Below the pieces are notes generated by a model, which worked only from the letters and a program-made list of their open reading frames with translations, made no database searches and was not told the DNA's origin. The position numbers were made by a program, and so were the translations under genes. Positions 59,660 to 64,000 of a DNA stretch of 64,000 nucleotides are shown in pieces. This DNA is from CBDFHB01 sp965250115 (lineage in GTDB: Bacteria; Acidobacteriota; Vicinamibacteria; Marinacidobacterales; SMYC01), in assembly GCA_965250115.1 (NCBI GenBank), contig CBDFNJ010000002.1, forward strand, positions 2,356,001 through 2,420,000, given 5' to 3'. Numbering within the stretch: the first letter of the stretch is position 1; every line of letters starts with the position of its first letter.

Positions 59660-59922
59660 TTGGAAAGGTGCGCCAAAGTGCGATTGTTCGAGCAGATGCG
59701 TCGAGAGTACGAACACGGAGTCGGGACGATAGTTGGGGTAGCGAAGAAGTTCGGAGTGCACCGCCGGATGGTGCGTGACGCATTGCGTAGCGCGATGCCG
59801 CCGGAGCGAAAGCCCACGCCGCGAGAGAGCCCGAAGCTCGGCCCGGTCCGGGATTTCATCGACGCGATCCTCGAGTCCGACAGACACGAACCACGCAAGC
59901 AGCGTCACACCGCGCGACGCAG
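59660..59922 (+). pseudogene. istA 5 prime fragment, copy 2
   Basis: From TTG 59660 the frame matches copy 1 for 87 residues (through RHTARR), covering the helix-turn-helix. The deletion then removes about residues 88-174 of IstA, including the first catalytic Asp (EAQVDWYE), between short repeats of the CCGCGCGxCGCA type. The frame continues as unrelated Arg/Ser residues to 60001, so this part is nonfunctional. Confidence 0.85.
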
Positions 59923-59970
59923 CAGGCGTTCTTCGAGGCGCAGGAGAAGGCGTTCGAGTTCTTCGGTGGC

Positions 59971-61509
59971 GTGTTTCGTCGAATGCGCTACGACAACCTG
60001 ACCCTTGCGGTTTCCAAGATCTTGCGAGGCTACCAACGTCGTCAGACTGAAGCTTTCGTGGCGTTTCGCTCGCACTGGGGATTCGACTCCGAGTTCTGCA
60101 ATCCGGCTCGAGGAAACGAGAAAGGCGGTGTAGAAAGCGAGGTGGGCTACTTCCGCCGCAACCACTGGACGCCGGTACCGGAGTTCGATGATTGGGATGA
60201 GCTCAACGCGTACTTGCGTGGTCGCTGCCTCGAAGAGAACAAGCGCCACATCGCTGGCAAGGAACACGCGGTGGGCGCGGCAATGGAGCGCGAGCGAGTG
60301 CACCTACTCCCGATGGCCGACGAGGGCTTCGAGCTCGAGGAGAAGCGCTGCACGACGGTGGACAAGAGAGGCTGCGTTCGGGCCGGCACGAACTGGTACT
60401 CGACGCCCTTGAAGCCGGGCCAGCGGGTGATGGTGAAGCTGCTGCCGCTGGCCGTCGAGGCGTGGCGGGACGGCCGCGTGATGGCACAGCACGAGCGCTG
60501 CTACGACCGGAACCGGTCGCTTTACGAGCTCGAGCACTATCTCGATGTCTTGGAGCGTAAGCCCGGTGCCCTTGCGGGCTCGACGCCGCTTGCGCAGTGG
60601 CGCGCGAAAGGACGATGGCCCGCAAGCTATGACGAGCTGTGGGCGAAGCTGAACCGTCGCCACGGCAAGCTCGATGGCACGCGCCAGATGGTGGAGCTCA
60701 TCCAGCTAGGGCGCAAGCACGGATACGACAAGCTTCGTGAGACCGTCGCCCTCGAGCTCGGCACCATCCGTCAGCACTGCAAGACGCTGCGCATGCCGAC
60801 AGTGGCGAGCCAGTTCCACAAGCTAGCGGAGCAAGCATGGTGCGACAAGCAAAGCCACGTCCGCTACCTCGACGTCCTGCTCAGCGCCGAGGTCGAGGAA
60901 CGCGAACACCGAGCCGTTCAGAGACGATTGAAAGAAGCACAGCTACCGCGGACGAAGACCGTTGACGAGTTCGACTTCTCACAGTCGCCCAAGGTCTCGG
61001 GCCGCCGGATAAAAGAGCTCGCGGAGGGTCACTACATCGACCGAGCGCAGCCGGTCATCTTCCTCGGCGACGCGGGGACGGGTAAGACCCACCTGGCGAG
61101 AGCGTTGTGTGTGGCCGCGTGTCAGCAACGTCGCCGGGTCCGCTTCACCACCGCATCGAGACTCGTCAACGAGCTCGTCGAGGCGAGACAAGAGCACGAG
61201 CTGTCGCGCATCATCCGACGCTATGCCCGCTTCGAGTTGCTGTGCATCGACGAGCTTGGTTACGTCCCGCTCGCCGACGTCGGCGCCGAGCTGTTGTTCC
61301 AGGTGATCTCGGAGCGAAGCGAGACCGCCGCGCTCGTGATCACGACGAATCTCCCGTTCTCCGAATGGACTCAGGTGTTCACGAACGCCCGGCTGTGCAA
61401 GGCGCTGCTCGATCGTGTCACGGACCAGGCGCACATCCTCGAGACCGGCTCCGAGTCCTACCGCTTCCGCCGCACCGTCCGCAGCAAGAACGCGGTTCCA
61501 AAGGCATGA
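59971..61509 (+). pseudogene. IstA'-IstB in-frame fusion, copy 2
   Basis: A 512-residue open frame joining the middle and most of the C-terminal part of IstA (MFRRMRYDNLTLAVSKI to GYDKLRETVA) to IstB from its ninth residue (GTIRQHCKTLRMPTV), through the bridge LEL, produced by a deletion of about 0.2 kb. The IstB part keeps Walker A GDAGTGKTHLARAL and Walker B LCIDELGYVP. IstA lacks its DNA-binding domain and first Asp. Whether the fusion is translated is unknown; it starts at an internal ATG without an obvious ribosome-binding site. Confidence 0.85.
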
Positions 61510-61633
61510 GAGCTGTGTTTTCACTCGGGGCGGCCTGCACGTTCGTTCCGGCCGCAGGATAAGGGAAAGGGACTTTGTTACGTTCGTTCTTTAAGAATCA
61601 ATAACTTAAGGTGGGCCATTGTGGACAAAAACA

Positions 61634-61750
61634 AGGATGCTGGAACGGTATGCCCACCTGTCACCATCCCATCTCGTGAACGCCGTGAATCACCTTGACG
61701 AGGCAATTCCCCCTCAGAATTCCCCCCACGCCAAAACGGCAAGCTTTTAA
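61634..61750 (+). pseudogene. Tyrosine integrase, 3 prime fragment
   Basis: After the second AGGAT copy the integrase resumes as MLERYAHLSPSHLVNAVNHLDE, with the catalytic Tyr in ERYAHLS, and ends in NSPHAKTASF before TAA at 61748-61750. Joining with 59556 through a shared codon (AT+G) restores GGWSSMRMLERYAHLS, the standard end of tyrosine recombinases. It lies 30 bp before attR, the usual position for an island integrase. Confidence 0.92.
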
Positions 61751-61780
61751 CTGTTGATATAGCAACGGTTAACGAACTTA

Positions 61781-61834
61781 AGCGAAGGACTGAAAATCCT
61801 TGCGTCGCCAGTTCAATTCTGGCCCCCGGCACCA
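61781..61834. repeat. attR, duplicated tRNA-Phe 3 prime half
   Basis: A 54-bp copy identical to 52162-52215. It lacks the acceptor 5 prime half and D arm and is not a tRNA gene. The bases to the right (TCAAGATCC) are what would have followed tRNA-Phe before the island entered. Confidence 0.92.
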
Positions 61835-61982
61835 TCAAGATCCAACCGGCTCAACACTTTCCAAGCGTTGGCGTTTTCGGTCCGGACACGAAACGTCGGT
61901 TCACTTTGCCACTTCGTCAGTAGGCACTGAGACGGCGCTGACGGCACTTGGGATAAGGTGTCTGAGCCCAGGGAGGCACGCC

Positions 61983-63539
61983 ATTCTCGACGTAGGAATC
62001 ATCCTTGCGTATTTCGCCACTATCCTGGGGATAGGTTTGTTCTCTCGGGTGTCCAAGGACGTGACCGCCGAGGAATACTTCCTCAGTTCGCGTTCTCTGC
62101 GGTGGCCGACCATCGCAATGTCGACCATCGCAACCAACATTCAGGCCGGCCATTTCATGGGCATGGCGGGCAGCGCGTATATCTACGGCCTGGCCCAAGC
62201 CAATCTCGAAATCAATGCGATCTTTGGCATCGTCATCTGCGTCTTCTTCTTTGTGCCTCTTTTCATCCGAATGCGGGCGGTCACCATTACTCAGTTCTTT
62301 GAGAGCAAGTTCGGGCCGGGTGTGGCCCTGGCCTACTCAACTCTCATGATCGCTCTGTATGGCATCCTCATGCTCGGCGGTGCTCTCTACTGGGCGGCTT
62401 ACGCGGTCGAGACGTTGTTCGTCGGTCAGGTAGGTGTGCTTGGCGGCGACGTGCGCCTACGGCTGTTGATCATCATCATCGCTCTCGGGATGTTTTCGGC
62501 GTTTTATACATATCTCGGGGGTTTGACCGCAGTCGTTCGCACGGATGTAGCGCAGCTGGTGCTGCTGCTTGTGGGAGGCGTCATCACCGTGGTCCTGGCA
62601 ATCCAGCACCTCGGCGGTTGGGATCAACTCTGGGAGAAGACGCCCGATCTTATGCACCTGCATTTACCCGCGAACCACGACACATTGCCTTGGACCGCCA
62701 TCATTGGCATGAACCTGCTCAACCTCAACTACTGGGGGGCCAATCAGGTGATCCTGCAGCGCGCCCTGGCGGCGAAGGACAAGCGGCATGCGCAGCTAGG
62801 GCTTCTCGTCGGTGGGGTCATGAAATACGTCATGGCCATCATCGTGATCGTTCCTGGGATTGCACTAGCGGGCATGCTGCTGGATCAACCCCTGAAAGAT
62901 CCCGATGCGGCCTATGCAACTCTGGTCAACATGTTGCTCCCCTCGGGTCTCCGAGGCTTGATCCTATGCGGCCTGTTCGCATCCCTGATGAGCACCGTCG
63001 ACTCCATTTTTAACTCCATTTCGACCATGTGGTCCATCGATATTTATAAACGTCATCTGCGTCCCGATGCGTCTGACGCCGATATCGTTCGCGCGGGCAA
63101 ACGGGCCATCATTGCAACGCTGATCACGGGGGTGGGCTTCGCCTTTGTCATGGTGCTGGTCAAATACAGCAATCCCGACACAGCATTCACCCACTGGTTC
63201 AACCAAGCGACGTACTTCATCAAGAATGGGTTCGTGCTGCTGATTCTCTCCGCCGCATTCCTCTACCAACCGAGTCGACGTCTGGTATTGGCCGGGTTGC
63301 TGGCCTCTGTGCCACTGACAGCGCTGTTCACCTGGGGCTTCGCAGACATGAACTACTTCGTTAGCTCTGGCTGGGTTATTCTTCTGAGCTTCGGCGTTGT
63401 CGCGTTGCCTGCGGCGATTGCCTCGCGCGGCAAGCGCTTGGTACCCGAGGGTCTGATCGACCTGTCCGACCGCACCGTGAACCGCTTTGGAGCGATTCTA
63501 TTGGGGTCCTTGGTACTCGTACACATCGTTCTGTCGTAA
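61983..63539 (+). CDS. Sodium:solute symporter (SSS family), start not resolved
   Basis: A full SSS-family permease of about 518 residues and 13 or so helices. ILDVGIILAYFATILGIGLF is the first helix; SKDVTAEEYFLSSRSLRWPTIAMSTIATNIQAGHFMGMAG is the conserved loop and second helix, and FYTYLGGLTAVVRTDVAQLVLL and LLNLNYWGANQVILQRALAAKDKRHAQ follow. The frame holds no ATG, GTG or TTG between attR and the first helix; the nearest is TTG 61800, inside attR. I give the start of the first helix codons (ATT 61983). The gene originally lay directly downstream of tRNA-Phe. Solute unknown; sugars, proline or similar are common. Confidence 0.8.
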   Translation: MLDVGIILAYFATILGIGLFSRVSKDVTAEEYFLSSRSLRWPTIAMSTIATNIQAGHFMGMAGSAYIYGLAQANLEINAIFGIVICVFFFVPLFIRMRAVTITQFFESKFGPGVALAYSTLMIALYGILMLGGALYWAAYAVETLFVGQVGVLGGDVRLRLLIIIIALGMFSAFYTYLGGLTAVVRTDVAQLVLLLVGGVITVVLAIQHLGGWDQLWEKTPDLMHLHLPANHDTLPWTAIIGMNLLNLNYWGANQVILQRALAAKDKRHAQLGLLVGGVMKYVMAIIVIVPGIALAGMLLDQPLKDPDAAYATLVNMLLPSGLRGLILCGLFASLMSTVDSIFNSISTMWSIDIYKRHLRPDASDADIVRAGKRAIIATLITGVGFAFVMVLVKYSNPDTAFTHWFNQATYFIKNGFVLLILSAAFLYQPSRRLVLAGLLASVPLTALFTWGFADMNYFVSSGWVILLSFGVVALPAAIASRGKRLVPEGLIDLSDRTVNRFGAILLGSLVLVHIVLS

Positions 63540-63664
63540 GCACTCCCCTTGACACAGATAGGAGATTCTCCCTGGACACTGGAAACCACGAGTGTGGCAT
63601 CTCGCCGTGGCGGTGAATTTCGGCGGGTGAAATTCTACGCTTCAGCGGGGAATTCCGAGCCCTC

Positions 63665-64000
63665 TGAACCGCCCCGGGTTTCCCGGAGACTCCAACTCTT
63701 GAGAGGATGGAGTCATGACAAGACGAAGCAGGTATTCACCGGAGATGAAAGAGCGCGCAGTGCGGATGGTTTTCGACCAGCAGGCTCAGCACGAATCCCA
63801 GTGGTCAGCGATCTCATCGATTGCGTCGAAGATTGACTGTACGCGGGAAACGCTACGCACGTGGGTGCGGCGAGCAGAGCGTGATGCTGGGAAACGAGCG
63901 GGACTGACGACGGACGAGCGTCAGCGGCTGAAGGAGCTTGAGCGAGAGAACCGTGAGCTAAAGCGGGCGAACGAGATCCTTCGCAAGGCGTCGGCGTTTT
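63665..64000 (+). mobile_element. IS3-family element, left end
   Basis: TGAACCGCCCCGGGTTTCCC at 63665 is an IS3-type terminal repeat, 50 bp ahead of an orfA gene. The element continues beyond the window. The 63540-63664 gap before it contains nothing I recognise. Confidence 0.8.
63715..64000 (+). CDS. IS3-family transposase OrfA, 3 prime end beyond the window
   Basis: A 95-codon part of OrfA from ATG 63715. MTRRSRYSPEMKERAVRMVF, then SIASKIDCTRETLRTWVRRAE is the IS3 helix-turn-helix, and LKELERENRELKRANEILRKASAF the leucine zipper that precedes the frameshift site to OrfB. Nothing shows whether the element is complete. Confidence 0.93.
   Translation, partial: MTRRSRYSPEMKERAVRMVFDQQAQHESQWSAISSIASKIDCTRETLRTWVRRAERDAGKRAGLTTDERQRLKELERENRELKRANEILRKASAF

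Larger units (their letters stand above)
59557..61633 (+). mobile_element. IS21-family element, copy 2 (internally deleted), inside the integrase
   Basis: A 2077-bp element on the plus strand, inverted relative to copy 1. Flanks carry the 5-bp duplication AGGAT (59552-59556 and 61634-61638). Compared with copy 1 it lacks about 490 bp in three places: about 0.27 kb in istA, about 0.2 kb across the istA/istB junction and 27 bp inside the right terminal repeat (61619-61620). It cannot mobilise itself, but copy 1 could act on its ends. Confidence 0.92.
52162..61834 (+). mobile_element. tRNA-Phe-integrated genomic island, IS-degraded
   Basis: A 9.6-kb segment bounded by 54-bp direct repeats of the tRNA-Phe 3 prime half. 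The tyrosine integrase gene sits at the right end, next to attR, but is cut by IS21. The rest consists of ISL3, IS256 and two IS21 elements, an M56-like peptidase gene and a 430-bp stretch without clear genes. The island is fixed in place because the integrase is broken. No phage structural, conjugation or resistance genes are visible; any cargo beyond the peptidase was lost or never present. Confidence 0.85.

Noticed and set aside
61781..61834. Second tRNA gene
   Set aside because: Only the 3 prime 54 bases are present, without the 5 prime acceptor strand and D arm; this is the att duplication.
1..64000. CRISPR array or cas genes
   Set aside because: No regularly spaced short repeats or Cas motifs; the repeated segments are REP arms, IS copies and att sites.

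Overview
The window is a G+C-rich, densely coded bacterial chromosome segment of the kind assembled from an environmental Acidobacteriota-like organism. That assignment is an inference from gene content only: lipoprotein sulfatases, an M14 peptidase, OPT and CstA transporters, a KirBac channel, a Lat-type aminotransferase and a DciA-type helicase loader. No rRNA is present. Anchor genes are rpmB (24675), maf (45664), a thiolase/3-hydroxyacyl-CoA dehydrogenase pair (48152-50205), recA (50903) and tRNA-Phe (52140).

Layout. 1-5.4 kb: partial PfkB kinase, radical SAM protein, lipoprotein sulfatase, then a three-gene run of envelope proteins behind a sigma-54-type promoter. 5.57-6.65 kb: an IS5-type element. 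6.7-13.5 kb: polysaccharide export lipoprotein-like protein, YdcF-like protein, a frameshifted polysaccharide deacetylase, an SLC13/RCK permease and an M14 carboxypeptidase. 13.5-16 kb: DUF5989, SxtJ-like protein and a carbamoyltransferase, a compact three-gene unit. 16.1-20.5 kb: OPT transporter with an in-frame amber codon, a secreted FAH-family protein and CstA. 20.7-24.5 kb: a GT-C-like membrane protein and a KirBac potassium channel gene cut in two by an IS256-family element. 24.7-29.1 kb: rpmB, a REC-ATPase regulator, a hybrid kinase whose HPt domain is in another frame, and a frameshifted VOC protein. 29.1-41.4 kb: a stand-alone REP palindrome, DUF2007, sugar phosphomutase, TPR protein, ZIP transporter, FGly sulfatase, LytS/LytTR pair, a cNMP-DUF4388 protein and lysine aminotransferase. 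41.4-50.7 kb: lipid kinase-like protein, secreted proteins, histidine phosphatase, a RAYT/Y1 transposase flanked by the same REP palindrome, maf and housekeeping genes. 50.9-64 kb: recA, tRNA-Phe, a 9.6-kb island integrated at tRNA-Phe, a sodium:solute symporter and the left end of an IS3 element.

The most informative structure is mobile. The island is bounded by a 54-bp direct repeat of the tRNA-Phe 3 prime half. It carries a tyrosine integrase cut by an IS21 element; joining the gene across a 5-bp target duplication restores the catalytic tyrosine tail. The island has filled with ISL3, IS256 and two inverted IS21 copies, and its only recognisable cargo is a truncated M56-type peptidase. Independently, the RAYT palindromes lie at the 3 prime ends of three host genes and supply their stop codons.

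Several otherwise intact genes carry one single-base lesion each (deacetylase, OPT, hybrid kinase/HPt, VOC). They may be true pseudogenes or assembly errors; the sequence alone cannot decide.
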